From Chloroflexota bacterium (lineage in GTDB: Bacteria; Chloroflexota; Anaerolineae; Anaerolineales; Anaerolineaceae): a stretch of 64,000 bases of DNA. Position numbers and translations under genes: made by a program. Shown piece by piece: positions 16,429 through 24,478 of the stretch; positions within the stretch are counted from its first letter, which is position 1; every line of letters starts with the position of its first letter. The notes beneath the pieces are model-generated. The model ran no database searches. It had not been told where the DNA came from and was given only the letters and a program-made list of their open reading frames with translations. The stretch lies in contig JAAYUC010000022.1 in NCBI GenBank assembly GCA_012517865.1, positions 39,441-103,440 of the forward strand, read 5' to 3'.

Positions 16429-17175
16429 ATGCCGCATGTAATACCAGAGGATTTGAACAAAGCCGCCGTCCGCGGCGAGCCTTCGCGCGTTTGGCGGGCC
16501 GGCCAGGAACGGCGCCTGGGGATGCTGATTGAAGCAGCCGGCGAACTTTTGCGCGGCCGCGTCCTTGTGGACGGCTGCGGCGTGGGAACCTACCTGAAGC
16601 GCATCGCACCTCTCAGCGGGCAAGCGCTGGGCCTGGATATTGAATTCCCGCGCGCGCAGGACAGCCGCGCTTTCACGCCCCTGGTGGTGTGCGGCGCCGG
16701 GGAATACCTGCCATTCGAATCAAACAGCATCGACCTTGTTTTCAGCCACGAAGTGCTGGAACATGTCCAGGACGACCAGGCCGCGGTATCCGAGATGGTG
16801 CGCGTCCTGAAGCCGGGCGGGCGCATTGTGCTATTTTGCCCAAACCGCGGTTACCCCTTTGAAACGCACGGCATCTACTGGCGCGGGCGCTACCACTTCG
16901 GGAACATCCCCCTGGTGAACTATTTGCCGCGCCGCTGGCGGGATAAATTGGCGCCCCACGTGGAAATCTATACCCGCGGGGACCTTGCCGCGCTGTTCCA
17001 AGGTCAGCCGGTTAGGGTGCTGCAAAAACGCACAATTTTTGGCGCTTACGACAACATTATTGAACGCAAGCCGCGCCTCGGGCGCGCGCTGCGCGCCCTG
17101 CTGCAGAGTCTGGAGAAAACTCCGCTTCAACGCCTGGGGCTTTCCCACTTTTGGGTAGTCGAAAAGACGGCATAA
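16429..17175 (+). CDS. Class I SAM-dependent methyltransferase
   Basis: A 248-residue methyltransferase. VLVDGCGVGTYLKRI is SAM motif I, LGLDIEFP the motif II acid, AGEYLPFESNSIDLVFS motif III, and HEVLEHVQDD with EMVRVLKPGG the motif IV-VI region typical of the Methyltransf_11/UbiE group. The substrate is unknown. A TACAAT -10 box (16416-16421) lies exactly 7 bases before the ATG with no ribosome-binding site, so the mRNA is probably leaderless. The gene ends 4 bases before the convergent amylase gene. Confidence 0.8.
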   Translation: MPHVIPEDLNKAAVRGEPSRVWRAGQERRLGMLIEAAGELLRGRVLVDGCGVGTYLKRIAPLSGQALGLDIEFPRAQDSRAFTPLVVCGAGEYLPFESNSIDLVFSHEVLEHVQDDQAAVSEMVRVLKPGGRIVLFCPNRGYPFETHGIYWRGRYHFGNIPLVNYLPRRWRDKLAPHVEIYTRGDLAALFQGQPVRVLQKRTIFGAYDNIIERKPRLGRALRALLQSLEKTPLQRLGLSHFWVVEKTA

Positions 17176-17179
17176 CGGT

Positions 17180-18538
17180 TTAATCCGCACGCATGATTCT
17201 GGCGCTCTTGGGGTGCAGCAGCACCGTCAGGTTTCCGCGCGTGTCCGCAGCGAAGGCCTCCCCCGGCGTGAGCAGGTCGCTAAAGCTTCTGCCCGAGTAC
17301 CCGGGCATCGCGACATTCACCGCCGCCGCCGCGTCGGCGTTATTAACGAGCACCAGAACATCCTCGCCCTGCGCGTGTCTGGAAAACCCGAACTGGTCAG
17401 AAGCCACCAGCCTTTGGACGTAACTGCCTGTTCGGAGCGCCGCACTGTTCTTCCGAATTCCCACCAGCTTCTGAATCCACGCCGGCAGGTCGGGCTGCGG
17501 CGCGTGAGAACGCAAGCGGTCCAGGTCGAAAAACAGACGCAAATTCCAATCCTCGTGCGTCTTTACGCCTTCCAGGCCAAATTCACTGCCGTAATAGACT
17601 GAGGGAATGCCGGGCACGGCGAAAAGCACGGCATATAGAGGGTAAAGCGCGGCAGGCTCGCGCAGCTGGCTGGCAATTCGGGTAACATCATGGTTGTCGA
17701 CAAAATTTGATAGGGACAGGCCGCGGTAGATGCCCTGCTCGCCAAACTGTCGGTTCAGGCTGTAGGCCAGCTCAAAGTAGTTATGCTCGTTGTGCGCTGA
17801 AAACAAACCTTTGTAAAGCTCATAGTTGGTGGTGGCATGCAGCGTCTGGTCGTTCGCCCACTGACGGTAATCGCCGTGTATCACCTCCCCCATCAACCAA
17901 AGCTCCGGCTTCACCTGGTCGACAAAACCCCGCAGCGCGCGCATGAACGTGAAGCTGAGCGCGTCGGCCGCGTCCAGGCGGATGCCGTCAATTTCAAATT
18001 CCTCCACCCACATTCGCACGGCCCCAAAGAGGTGCTCGCGCACGGCCGGGTTTTCAAGGTTCAGCTTGGGGAGCGAAAAATGGCCGTTCCAGGCGTCGTA
18101 AGAAAAGGAATCGCCCAAGGGGCTGCGCTGGTCAAAGCGGACATTGCTGTACCAATCCCGGCAAGCGGAATCCGCGCCGTGCGTTTGCAGGTCGCGGAAA
18201 GCCCAGAACTGGCGGCCGGTATGGTTAAACACACCGTCCAACACCAGGCGCATTCCGCGCTGATGCAGGTCCCGGCTCAATGCTGCCAGGTCAGCCCGGG
18301 TTCCCAGGCGCCGGTCCAGCTCGTAGTAATTGGCTGTGTCGTAGCCGTGGCTGCCCGATTCGAATACAGGCCCCAAAAACAGGGTATCTGCGCCCAAAGA
18401 CTGGACATGGTCCAGCCACCCGTGAATCTGGCGCAGGCGCGGCACAGGCGGGCTGAAAAAATCGTTGGTTCTCTCCGCCCCGCATGCCCCCAGTGGGAAG
18501 ATATGATATAGGAAACTGCTGCTGTTAATACTGGTCAT
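17180..18538 (-). CDS. Alpha-amylase family (GH13) glycoside hydrolase
   Basis: A 452-residue GH13 enzyme. The four family regions are present: LVLDGVFNH, GIRLDAADAL (nucleophile D189), MGEVIHG (acid/base E218) and FVDNHD (D284). No signal peptide is seen, so it should work on intracellular maltooligosaccharides or related glucans. A C-terminal beta domain runs from about residue 375. AGGAG lies 5 bases before the ATG, and a TetR-type palindrome lies just upstream at 18553-18568, identical in design to one in the promoter of the neighbouring tetR gene, which implies repression by that regulator. Confidence 0.9.
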   Translation of the reverse strand: MTSINSSSFLYHIFPLGACGAERTNDFFSPPVPRLRQIHGWLDHVQSLGADTLFLGPVFESGSHGYDTANYYELDRRLGTRADLAALSRDLHQRGMRLVLDGVFNHTGRQFWAFRDLQTHGADSACRDWYSNVRFDQRSPLGDSFSYDAWNGHFSLPKLNLENPAVREHLFGAVRMWVEEFEIDGIRLDAADALSFTFMRALRGFVDQVKPELWLMGEVIHGDYRQWANDQTLHATTNYELYKGLFSAHNEHNYFELAYSLNRQFGEQGIYRGLSLSNFVDNHDVTRIASQLREPAALYPLYAVLFAVPGIPSVYYGSEFGLEGVKTHEDWNLRLFFDLDRLRSHAPQPDLPAWIQKLVGIRKNSAALRTGSYVQRLVASDQFGFSRHAQGEDVLVLVNNADAAAAVNVAMPGYSGRSFSDLLTPGEAFAADTRGNLTVLLHPKSARIMRAD

Positions 18539-18552
18539 GTAAACTCCTGTGT

Positions 18553-18568
18553 TATACCGTTCGGTATA
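18553..18568. promoter_or_regulatory. TetR-type operator upstream of the amylase gene
   Basis: TATACCGTTCGGTATA: half-sites TATACCG/CGGTATA with a 2-base spacer. The same design recurs at 19181-19196. It lies just upstream of the amylase ribosome-binding site. Confidence 0.75.
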
Positions 18569-18604
18569 GTGAATATGGTAAAAAAATATACACTCCGGGG
18601 GCTC

Positions 18605-19171
18605 TCACGAGAAAATGCCGTGCATGAATTGATGGCGGGCCTGATAGATTAGTTCGTCGTCCAGTTCGCGCTCATGCGCCAGCGCGTCACTCACGTAAGC
18701 GTTAATCATGCCCAACAGGGTGGTTGTGTAGCCCCATGACCTGCCGCGCATGTTGCCGTGGTCCTCTTCCGCCTGCCTGAACATGGCCTGAATCATTTCA
18801 CGCTGGCGCTTGACCCAGGGAGACACCAGTTCATAGCTCTCACTCTTAAGCGGCGCGGATTGCATGGAGAATTGCAGCCGGTAGAAAACCGGGTTTTCCT
18901 GCGCGAATTTGAAATACGCGCGCATAATCTTTTCCAGGTTCAAGGTAATATCGTGCTGATAGGTACTGGCCTCTTTAAGGCGCTGGAGAAAAGGCTCAAA
19001 GTTCTCGGAAAGGATGGCTTCCATCAAGCCGCGCTTGCTTTTAAAGTAATGGTACATGGTGGGCTTGGTCACCCCGGCGGCATCGCAAATTTCCAACGTG
19101 CCGGTGGCTTCGTAGCCAAAAGCGGCAAAGAACGCCAGGGCTGTCTCCAAAATGGTGGTGCGGTTGTTCAT
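18605..19171 (-). CDS. TetR/AcrR family transcriptional regulator
   Basis: A 188-residue TetR protein. Residues 1-50 carry the helix-turn-helix: ALAFFAAFGYEATGTLEICD, then AGVTKPTMYHYFKSKRGLM. The C-terminal helical domain would bind an unknown effector. ATG 19171 is preferred, since the sequence further upstream holds the promoter: TTGACA and TATACT spaced by 17, with TATACT ending 7 bases before the ATG, so the transcript is probably leaderless. Its promoter contains the same palindrome as the amylase upstream region, suggesting autorepression and control of the amylase. Confidence 0.9.
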   Translation of the reverse strand: MNNRTTILETALAFFAAFGYEATGTLEICDAAGVTKPTMYHYFKSKRGLMEAILSENFEPFLQRLKEASTYQHDITLNLEKIMRAYFKFAQENPVFYRLQFSMQSAPLKSESYELVSPWVKRQREMIQAMFRQAEEDHGNMRGRSWGYTTTLLGMINAYVSDALAHERELDDELIYQARHQFMHGIFS

Positions 19172-19178
19172 CAGCCTG

Positions 19179-19207
19179 AGTATACCGCTCGGTATATTCC
19201 CTGTCAA
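19179..19207 (-). promoter_or_regulatory. tetR promoter with embedded operator
   Basis: On the minus strand TTGACA (19207-19202), a 17-base spacer and TATACT (19184-19179). The 16-base palindrome TATACCG-N2-CGGTATA at 19181-19196 covers the spacer and -10 box, an ideal position for autorepression. Confidence 0.8.
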
Positions 19208-19269
19208 GTGCGTTTTCGCTGGCATGATAAGATTATGGGCAGGTACCAGAAACAGAGGGCAGGCAGGTT

Positions 19270-19794
19270 ATGCGCACAAAAAATGTGGTGGTTGTTCCCT
19301 GGCAGCCGGAATGGCTGGCTCGCTTTGAAGAAATTCGCGCTTCGCTTCTCCCCGCCCTGGATGGACTTATCAGCGGCATTGAACACGTCGGCAGCACTGC
19401 GGTGCCAGGCCTGGCGGCCAAACCCATCATTGATATTGATATCATCATCCCGGATGCGTCGATGTTCCCACAAGTCAGGGACGCGCTTGCCAGCCTGGGC
19501 TACCGCCACGAAGGGGACCTGGGCATTCCAGGCCGCGAAGCCTTTAAGTTTGACAGCAAGCCGGACCTGATGGCGCATCACCTATATGTCTGCGCGCGGG
19601 ATTCAGCGGAACTTCGGCGGCACCTTGCTCTGCGGAACTATTTGCGCGCGAACCCGCGAGACCGCGACCGTTACGCGCAGGTAAAACAAACGGCCGCCGC
19701 GCGGCACCCAACGGATATTGACGCGTATCTCGCAGAGAAAACGGAAATTATCCGGGAGATTTACGCCAAATGCGGGTTGGGGCCGGAGGCGTGA
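19270..19794 (+). CDS. GrpB family protein (UPF0157)
   Basis: A 174-residue GrpB/UPF0157 protein, a nucleotidyltransferase-like fold. VVPWQPEWLARFEEI at the start, IEHVGSTAVPGLAAKPIIDI in the middle (G-S with paired acids D/D) and LALRNYLRANP near the end are family hallmarks. The biochemical role is not established; some members are fused to CoaE. It is cytoplasmic. It precedes, by 15 bases, a phosphotransferase gene, and the small gene run to 22.1 kb on this strand may be one transcript. Confidence 0.85.
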   Translation: MRTKNVVVVPWQPEWLARFEEIRASLLPALDGLISGIEHVGSTAVPGLAAKPIIDIDIIIPDASMFPQVRDALASLGYRHEGDLGIPGREAFKFDSKPDLMAHHLYVCARDSAELRRHLALRNYLRANPRDRDRYAQVKQTAAARHPTDIDAYLAEKTEIIREIYAKCGLGPEA

Positions 19795-19809
19795 GATATT
19801 GAGGAAAAT

Positions 19810-20781
19810 GTGGAAACTCTGGCGTTGACCGCGCTGCTGGACAGGCATTACGGCATCCAATCACCCGTTTTTTTGCCCGTCCGCGGGGGAACAACCGCCC
19901 TGGATTTCAAAGTCGCATCGCCGCAGGGGACTTACTTTCTCAAGGTTTTTCAGAAGGAGCTTGCGAACACCGCCTTCTGGACAGACAGGATTCACAGGTA
20001 TATCCCCTTGCTGTCTTGGCTGCGGCAGGACGGCGCCCTGTGCCCGCACCTGCCCGAACCCGTCCCCACAAAAGACGGCGGCGTGTGCTGCCAGGATGAC
20101 GCGCGTGTCCTGCTGCTCTACACTTTCCTCCCTGGAAGCGTTCTGCCGGGGAACACGCTCAAGCCCGCTCAGGTGGAAGCTCTCGCCCGGGTGACTGCTG
20201 CGCTGCACAACCTGCCCACCAACAGCCCGCCCTGCCCGCCAACAGAAAAGGAAGACTGCGGGGCGCCCTTTCTGCCCGAACTGGAAGGCCTGCTGGCGGA
20301 CAGGTGGCATTATCGCCTGAGCGCGGAAGCGCGGTTTCTGGCAGAGCCCTTCACAGGGCTCATCCAGCAGAAGATAATTGAACTTACCCATCTGCAAGCT
20401 GCCGCGCGCGCGGGCAGTTGGCCTTTGGTGCTTTGCCACACAGATTTGCACCAGTGGAATATGATGGACTGCGCCGGGCGTCTGGTGATTCTGGACTGGG
20501 AAGGCGCGAAACGCGCGCCGGCTGAGAGCGACCTGATGTTCTTTGTTTCTCAACCTTTCGCGGATGCGTTTCTTCGCATCTATCGGCAAGCCCGGCCGGG
20601 TTTTACCCCCGACCCGGACGCGCTGCGTTTTTTCATTCTGCGTCGAAAGCTGGAAGATATCTGGTTATTCACGCGCGCGCTCAGCCTGGACAGGATGACG
20701 GGCGCTGAGCTGGAACAAAATATCCGCTGGCTGCGGGCATGCTTCGCGGAGCTTGGAAAGGAGTCTTTTAGTGTTGAATAA
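19810..20781 (+). CDS. APH-family phosphotransferase (aminoglycoside/choline kinase-like)
   Basis: A 323-residue kinase-like protein. LCHTDLHQWNMM is the Brenner catalytic loop (HxDxxxxN), and LVILDWEGAKRAPAESDL is the DxD-like metal-binding motif of APH kinases. An N-terminal lobe with FLKVF as probable ATP lysine precedes them. It transfers phosphate from ATP to a small hydroxylated substrate; resistance to aminoglycosides is one option but cannot be assigned. It starts with GTG 19810 behind GAGG. It overlaps the following methyltransferase by 11 bases, showing co-translation. Confidence 0.8.
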   Translation: METLALTALLDRHYGIQSPVFLPVRGGTTALDFKVASPQGTYFLKVFQKELANTAFWTDRIHRYIPLLSWLRQDGALCPHLPEPVPTKDGGVCCQDDARVLLLYTFLPGSVLPGNTLKPAQVEALARVTAALHNLPTNSPPCPPTEKEDCGAPFLPELEGLLADRWHYRLSAEARFLAEPFTGLIQQKIIELTHLQAAARAGSWPLVLCHTDLHQWNMMDCAGRLVILDWEGAKRAPAESDLMFFVSQPFADAFLRIYRQARPGFTPDPDALRFFILRRKLEDIWLFTRALSLDRMTGAELEQNIRWLRACFAELGKESFSVE

Positions 20782-21529
20782 CATCGGCAAGTTCACAGGG
20801 AAAAACAAGGTTTACCAGAAGTACCGCCCGGATTACGCCCCCAACGCGCTGCGTTATCTCCAGGAAAAGCTTGGAATCGGCCCGGGCGCGGCCGTTGCCG
20901 ATATAGGCTCGGGAACCGGCATCTTCACGCGCCAGCTGCTGTTGCTCGGGGCGGAAGTCTTCGCGGTGGAACCCAACCCAGACATGCGCGCCGAGGCCGA
21001 AAGTCTGCTGGCTGCTTTTCCGGGGTTTCATTCCATCGCCGGCCGCGACAGCAATACCACGCTGCCAGACCAGAGCGTGAACCTTGTCACGGCCGCGCAG
21101 GCTTTCCATTGGTTCGACCCAAAAGCGTTCCGCCTGGAATGCCGCCGCATCCTCAAGCCGGGCGGAAAGGTGCTGCTGGTCTGGAATCAGCGCGACCCAA
21201 CCAGCCCGGTCAATCAGGACAGCAGAGCAGTGTTCGCGGAGTATTGTCCGGACTTTATCGGTTTTAGCGGCGGAATCAGCCAGCGCGACAAACGGATAGA
21301 TGAGTTTTTTCCTCATGGCTACGAATTGCTGAGCTTTGAACATCCAATCTACTACACGCGCGAAGGCTACATTGGGCGCTGCCTCTCCGCTTCGTACGCC
21401 ATCCTGCCAGATAATCCGCGCTATGAGCAGTTCGTGGCAGCGCTTGGCCGCGTCTTTGACGCGCACGAACAAAATGGCAGGTTGCTCTTATCCAACACAA
21501 CAGTATTCAATCTGGGAAGCCTGGAGTAA
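20771..21529 (+). CDS. Class I SAM-dependent methyltransferase
   Basis: A 252-residue methyltransferase starting at GTG 20771, chosen because GGAAAGGAG ends 7 bases before it. VADIGSGTGIFTRQLL is SAM motif I, VFAVEPNPDM motif II, and VTAAQAFHWFDP with CRRILKPGG are typical of the Methyltransf_11/25 group, including trans-aconitate-methyltransferase-like proteins. The substrate is unknown. It is translationally coupled to the upstream phosphotransferase gene and is followed after 27 bases by a GNAT gene. Confidence 0.8.
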   Translation: MLNNIGKFTGKNKVYQKYRPDYAPNALRYLQEKLGIGPGAAVADIGSGTGIFTRQLLLLGAEVFAVEPNPDMRAEAESLLAAFPGFHSIAGRDSNTTLPDQSVNLVTAAQAFHWFDPKAFRLECRRILKPGGKVLLVWNQRDPTSPVNQDSRAVFAEYCPDFIGFSGGISQRDKRIDEFFPHGYELLSFEHPIYYTREGYIGRCLSASYAILPDNPRYEQFVAALGRVFDAHEQNGRLLLSNTTVFNLGSLE

Positions 21530-21556
21530 TGCGGCTTTCACGCCAAAGGAGTTTTT

Positions 21557-22132
21557 ATGGAACTTGAATTCAGGCCCCTCAACGCCAGCACAGCGCAAGA
21601 TTTTGTGTCGTTTTTCGACCACCTGGATTACAGCTATAAGCCCGATTGGCAGGGCTGTTACTGCGTGTACTATCACACCACCTGCGAAGATGACGCCTGG
21701 ATGGCACGCACATCCGCCCAAAACCGCGCGTCCGCGCTGGACCTGATTGCCCGCGGAGAGATGCGCGGCTTTCTGGCATACGCCGACAACCAGTGCGTGG
21801 GCTGGTGCAACGCCAACGCTCTACATGGGCTGCAAAGGTACGCGCGCAGCCCGGAGCTGGCGGAGTTTGATGCCAAAACCGGCGTGATCATCTGTTTTGT
21901 AATTCATCCCGATTTCCGCGGCAAGGGTGTAGCGCGTCAGCTTATCCGCGCGGCGGTGGACGGCTTCCGTCGCGAGGGTTTTGCGCGCATCCTGGCGCTT
22001 CCGTTTGAATGGAAAGATCATCCCGAACTGCAGTATCACGGCACCCGCGCCATGTTCGCGGAAGCCGGCTTTCGGGTGTTGAAAACAGACCAGCGCGGCG
22101 CCTGGATGGTATTGGATTTATTAACTCAATAA
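21557..22132 (+). CDS. GNAT family N-acetyltransferase
   Basis: A 191-residue GNAT protein. VIICFVIHPDFRGKGVARQL is strand beta4 and motif A with the RxxGxxG/A pyrophosphate-binding loop (R-G-K-G-V-A). AMFAEAGFRVLKT near the C-terminus is motif B. It would transfer an acetyl group from acetyl-CoA to an amine or small molecule. A Cys-rich patch near residues 34-42 (QGCYCVYYHTTC) is also seen in some members of this branch. AAAGGAG lies 7 bases before the ATG. Last gene of the plus-strand group. Confidence 0.85.
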   Translation: MELEFRPLNASTAQDFVSFFDHLDYSYKPDWQGCYCVYYHTTCEDDAWMARTSAQNRASALDLIARGEMRGFLAYADNQCVGWCNANALHGLQRYARSPELAEFDAKTGVIICFVIHPDFRGKGVARQLIRAAVDGFRREGFARILALPFEWKDHPELQYHGTRAMFAEAGFRVLKTDQRGAWMVLDLLTQ

Positions 22133-22183
22133 AAGAAAAGCGCGGGAAAAGCGGAATCCTGCCGTGCTGGTTTTCGCGCCGCT

Positions 22184-22636
22184 TTAGCGCGCGGCCTGCC
22201 GGGAGCTCTCATACAGAGTGATGAATTTCTCCGGGGGAACGGACGCGATCAGTTCGCCAATTTTTTCCTGCGGCAAATCCTGCGCCCGGCGGAAGCGCAG
22301 GCAGGACTTGCCTATATCCGCTTTCAGCCCGCTGCGCGCGTAAGCATCCAGCAGGTCCTGCAGGGCGGCCGGGTCAGCGTACACCCCCATCAGGTAGAGC
22401 GAATTCTTGTGCTTCTGGGCTGCCAGCCCGATGTAGTTTAACGGCTGCCCGTTGTAAGTGTTGGGATACAAAGCCAGCGGGATTTCGTAGCTGAGCATGC
22501 CCCAGCGCATCGCTTCCACATAGCCAGCCGGCAAATGGGAAAGGATGAGCTCGCGCACGGCGGCAATCTCCTGCTGGCGGTCCGCGGGTAGTTCAGCCAG
22601 ATAGGCTTGCGGGTCTTGGGCAGCACTGCTGACCAT
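22184..22636 (-). CDS. DUF1801 family protein
   Basis: A 150-residue protein of the DUF1801/YdhG-like family: YLAELPADRQQEIAAVREL at the start, YVEAMRWGMLSYEIP in the middle, the IGLAAQKHKNSLYLMG strand and GKSCLRFRRAQDLP near the end. The function of the family is unknown; the fold is small and cytoplasmic. It starts 3 bases after the stop of the upstream minus-strand gene and is probably co-transcribed with it. Confidence 0.8.
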   Translation of the reverse strand: MVSSAAQDPQAYLAELPADRQQEIAAVRELILSHLPAGYVEAMRWGMLSYEIPLALYPNTYNGQPLNYIGLAAQKHKNSLYLMGVYADPAALQDLLDAYARSGLKADIGKSCLRFRRAQDLPQEKIGELIASVPPEKFITLYESSRQAAR

Positions 22637-22639
22637 CTC

Positions 22640-22921
22640 TCAGTTTTCCCCGCGCTGTTTTGCGGCCTGGATAATTTCCTTTTCCACGGCTGGCAGCGAA
22701 TCGATAAGCGCCCGGGCTTCCGCTTTCACCTCGGGCAGCGTGCTGGGGGAGTACTGAATGAGCTTCACCAGTTCAAACGCCTTTTTAAGCGCGTCCTTTA
22801 CCTGCGCGGTATAACTGAAAAATTCCCATCCGGCCGAGTCCGGCGCGGGGATTTCGCGAGCCTGCTGAATGAACTGGCGGGCCTTGGCAATGCGCTGGGT
22901 GGGGGTAAGCAGCCTGGACAT
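22640..22921 (-). CDS. Small hypothetical helical protein
   Basis: A 93-residue, charged, mostly helical cytoplasmic protein (MSRLLTPTQRIAKARQFIQQ at the start, LIDSLPAVEKEIIQAAKQ near the end). I do not recognise a named family. The ATG at 22921 is the only sensible start: TTGAAA (22957-22952), a 17-base spacer and TATAAT (22934-22929) lie directly upstream, and the -10 box ends 7 bases before the ATG, so translation is probably leaderless. A TTG further upstream sits inside the promoter itself. It leads the DUF1801 gene. Confidence 0.75.
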   Translation of the reverse strand: MSRLLTPTQRIAKARQFIQQAREIPAPDSAGWEFFSYTAQVKDALKKAFELVKLIQYSPSTLPEVKAEARALIDSLPAVEKEIIQAAKQRGEN

Positions 22922-22928
22922 ATGAGGA

Positions 22929-22957
22929 ATTATAGTCTGAAAAAGCGGCTTTTTCAA
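22929..22957 (-). promoter_or_regulatory. Near-consensus promoter, leaderless gene
   Basis: TTGAAA, 17 bases, TATAAT, then 7 bases to the ATG at 22921. Confidence 0.8.
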
Positions 22958-23134
22958 AACAAAACTGCGCTCGGTTCCCTTCCGAAGAGTAAAAGCGGCC
23001 TTCAGCCAGGCATGATTTCGCCTTTTTTCCTTGTATCTATACTATAATTATGCAAGGTCTTGTGAGTCGTAATCCCTTCTTGCGGGTTGAGTGTAGTAAG
23101 TTCTTCATTAATTTATATTATTCAGGAGGAAAAC

Positions 23135-23740
23135 ATGAAAAAGGTACTGATCTTCAGTTTGACCATCATTTTACTGAGCCTGGCAGCCTGCGGTGGGGGC
23201 GGCGCGACTGGCGGCGTGACCTCTTTTGAATCCACGCTGACCGCGCTGGAAAGTGAGAAGGCAGGCCAGATTACCGCGCTTCAGACTGAAATTACAAGGC
23301 TGCAAACCGAGCTGAGCAGCGTTCAGAATCAGCTGGTATCTCTTAAGGATGAACGCGACGCGGCCGTGGAAAAAGCTGACAAACTGTATTCTATGTTTGT
23401 CGTTGAAAACGGCGATGATGAGGGAGACTTCATTTTCTGTGAGGAAGCCTTTGAGACTTCCTTCGGGTATGCCGATAAAGTCTCCATGCGAATGGAATTG
23501 ATAAAATACCTGGCAAAAATCCGCGGCTACAATCCGGATGCAATGTCTTCAGAGCACCAAACCATCTGGAGCAACGCGGATGACATCATTGTCAGAGTGA
23601 ACGGCGGAGGCTACATGTTCCCGTTCCTCGTGCGCTTTGGCCAGGGCGGTCTGGGCAATTTGGATGCCGTCTACGACCTCACGCGCGGATGTTACGTGGA
23701 TTTCCCGTACCTGGAGAAGCAGTTCCTCTCTGTCAGATAA
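23135..23740 (+). CDS. Lipoprotein with coiled coil
   Basis: A 201-residue protein starting at ATG 23135 behind AGGAGG. A signal peptide ends in the lipobox SLAAC (C19), followed by a Gly-rich spacer. Residues about 30-85 form a coiled coil with heptads of L/I (ALESEKAGQITALQTEITRL). The C-terminal 110 residues are soluble and unrecognised, containing two Cys (FCEEAF and GCYVDF). It is anchored outside the membrane; function unknown. A TATAAT lies at 23043-23048, leaving a leader of about 80 nt. A strong terminator follows at 23756. Confidence 0.7.
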   Translation: MKKVLIFSLTIILLSLAACGGGGATGGVTSFESTLTALESEKAGQITALQTEITRLQTELSSVQNQLVSLKDERDAAVEKADKLYSMFVVENGDDEGDFIFCEEAFETSFGYADKVSMRMELIKYLAKIRGYNPDAMSSEHQTIWSNADDIIVRVNGGGYMFPFLVRFGQGGLGNLDAVYDLTRGCYVDFPYLEKQFLSVR

Positions 23741-23755
23741 CGCCGCCCGTGCAAA

Positions 23756-23829
23756 GAAAACCCGCCCGGTAGTTCGCGCTGCCATCGCCTCAGAACGCTG
23801 CGCCGACTGCCTGCGGGTTTTCTTTTTTT
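23756..23829 (+). terminator. Intrinsic terminator after the lipoprotein gene
   Basis: GAAAACCCGC (23756-23765) pairs with GCGGGTTTTC (23813-23822) across a 47-base loop, followed by seven T. Confidence 0.75.
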
Positions 23830-23912
23830 CTATCGTGTTCGTTTTTATCTCCGAAAAGGCTGCTCTCCCCAAACATTTCCCTGGTCATATGGGGGTTATC
23901 GGCAGGATTCTC

Positions 23913-23940
23913 TTGACACCCGCTTTTTTCCGCCTATAAT
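23913..23940 (+). promoter_or_regulatory. Promoter of the T-box/trpB2 unit
   Basis: TTGACA (23913-23918), a 16-base spacer and TATAAT (23935-23940). The predicted start is near 23947, about 25 nt before T-box Stem I. Confidence 0.85.
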
Positions 23941-23946
23941 TGTGCC

Positions 23947-24271
23947 TAATTGACCTTTAAAAGACTATGACGAGGACTAGTAGCCGCAGAACCGGTGGCA
24001 CAGAGAGCAGGACAAGCTGAGAACCTGCCCACACGACCGCGACGAATGGACCTCCGAGTCGCCGGGCGAACGCGCGAGCCAGTAGCCCAGGCCGGAGCTG
24101 CCGCCGTTATCCAGGCAAGGATATCGCGATTTTCGCCGTATCCGAAAAGAGTGAGGCTGGCATTCCGTTGTGTTCATCACCGGAAATTTTTCTTAAATGG
24201 ACAGCCTAAGCTGGGTGGCACCGCGGATTTTTCACACATCCGTCCCTGAGTGGGATGGGTGTGTTTTTTTT
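23947..24271 (+). promoter_or_regulatory. T-box riboswitch, tryptophan-specific
   Basis: The T-box antiterminator sequence AAGCTGGGTGGCACCGCG is at 24208-24225. Stem I is closed by GAGG (23972-23975) with CCTC (24051-24054). Its specifier loop shows AGTA (23979-23982) opposite GAA-TGG-A, with specifier codon TGG (Trp) at 24047-24049. The acceptor-binding UGGC matches a discriminator G, as in bacterial tRNA-Trp. A terminator follows: CATCCGTCCC (24237-24246) with GGGATGGGTG (24252-24261), then a T run. Uncharged tRNA-Trp would stabilise the antiterminator and switch on trpB2. Confidence 0.93.
24237..24271 (+). terminator. T-box regulated terminator
   Basis: A 10-bp stem with two G-T pairs and a 5-base loop, followed by TGTTTTTTTT; competes with the T-box antiterminator. 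Confidence 0.85.
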
Positions 24272-24288
24272 ATTGAAAAGGAGCGCGC

Positions 24289-24444
24289 GTGAACCAACAA
24301 GATAACCAATGTACCAAAAAAGCCGCTGTTTTCTTCACTGCCATACGCTGCTGCCCCTGCCGGAGCGCGGGTACCTGCTACACCGTCGGGAACCCCGCCG
24401 CGCGGACTTTTTGGCTTTCCACCGCACGCGCGATTGCGCGCTGA
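24289..24444 (+). CDS. Possible 51-residue Cys-rich small protein
   Basis: A GTG at 24289 behind AAGGAG (5-base gap) opens a 51-codon frame between the T-box terminator and trpB2. The peptide is Cys-rich in the middle (CCPCRSAGTC) and basic at the end. It would be translated only when the T-box allows read-through. It has no recognised homologue and could be a chance frame; its value is the well-placed ribosome-binding site. Confidence 0.3.
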   Translation: MNQQDNQCTKKAAVFFTAIRCCPCRSAGTCYTVGNPAARTFWLSTARAIAR

Positions 24445-24478
24445 ATTTACATCATTCAAAAATGAAGGAGAAATGATT

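Noticed and set aside
22137..22182. Possible terminator after the GNAT gene
   Set aside because: GCGCG-GG-AAAA with TTTTCGCGC can pair, but a bulge and the lack of a T tract make it too weak to call.
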